From: Microbacterium sp.
GTDB lineage: Bacteria; Actinomycetota; Actinomycetes; Actinomycetales; Microbacteriaceae
DNA: 64,000 nucleotides
Reading direction: 5' to 3'
Assembly (NCBI RefSeq): GCF_031180975.1
Contig: NZ_JAPSLI010000008.1
Location: 106,905-170,904, forward strand
Position 1 is the stretch's first letter; the number at the start of each line of letters is the position of its first letter. The position numbers were made by a program, and so were the translations under genes. Below are positions 63,935 to 64,000 of the stretch, piece after piece. Under the pieces are notes generated by a model. That model searched no databases. It saw nothing but the letters and a program-made list of their open reading frames with translations, and was not told where the DNA came from.

Positions 63935-64000
63935 GTCCGGCGGTGTCCTACTCTCCCACAGGGTCCCCCCTGCAGTACCATCGGCGCTGTGAGGCTTAGC
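63935..64000 (-). rRNA. rrf: 5S ribosomal RNA, 3' part
   Basis: Read on the minus strand the last 66 bases give a sequence containing GGTACTGCAGGGGGGACCCT and GTGGGAGAGTAGGACACCGC ending CCGGAC, which is the 3' half of a bacterial 5S rRNA. Its 5' half lies past the window. The 23S and 16S genes are expected further right. Confidence 0.93.

Overview
The window is high-GC DNA with short intergenic gaps, many GTG starts, ATGA/GTGA stop-start overlaps and several start codons placed exactly 6 nt after a TANNNT -10 hexamer (leaderless style). Gene content (class Ib nrdHIEF, cds1, DUF1684, DUF445, ROK-rich sugar loci) points to an actinobacterium of the Microbacteriaceae, most likely Microbacterium or a close relative. 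This is inferred from style and gene families; no marker gene was compared.

Layout. 1-3456: a GMC/pyranose-oxidase-like sugar oxidase (cut by the window edge) with a Gfo/Idh/MocA dehydrogenase, divergent from a ROK repressor. 3486-7723: housekeeping-type genes (DUF4166, DUF1731 epimerase, PLDc_N membrane protein, rhodanese, aldo-keto reductase, GNAT). 7710-13467: a complete Dpp/Opp-type ABC importer with a DUF1684 gene; its first permease gene seems to use an ATA start. 13540-17142: pgi, two REP-like palindromes, a fatty-acid desaturase and a DUF6098-like protein. 17203-19360: cysteine desulfhydrase Cds1 and a LysR regulator. 19523-25519: a catabolic island with MHS transporter, RidA, enamidase-like amidohydrolase, GlxA/AraC regulator, isochorismatase-fold hydrolase and LLM flavin oxidoreductase, suggestive of breakdown of a nitrogen heterocycle or cyclic amide.

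26017-39480: a galactomannan utilisation locus. A secreted GH26 mannanase with a C-terminal CBM10-like motif lies behind an oligosaccharide-type Opp importer. Divergently there are a ROK repressor, a GH36 alpha-galactosidase, a LacI-type sensor without a DNA-binding domain and another ROK protein. The predicted logic is to cut the polymer outside the cell, import oligomers and remove galactose inside.

40036-44721: nrdH-nrdI-nrdE-nrdF with a GIY-YIG/NUMOD3 homing-endonuclease-like gene seated in-operon between nrdE and nrdF. This is the most striking feature of the window. 45100-49605: MFS exporter, alpha/beta hydrolase plus acyl-CoA dehydrogenase, DUF445 membrane protein. 49719-55023: hutHUIG histidine degradation, with a dispersed repeat inserted in frame in hutI. 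55257-63840: NCS1 permease, hydantoinase/oxoprolinase-type HyuA, three consecutive DUF917 proteins, a PucR regulator and an IclR regulator; this looks like an undescribed nitrogen-compound catabolic operon. The window ends with two strong hairpin terminators and the 3' end of a 5S rRNA gene (an rrn operon on the minus strand).

Stretches above about 300 bases without an intact gene are 25520-26016 (decayed coding remnants and a terminator), 39481-40035 (a frameshifted remnant) and 44722-45099 (nrd control region). No tRNA, CRISPR array or insertion sequence was seen.
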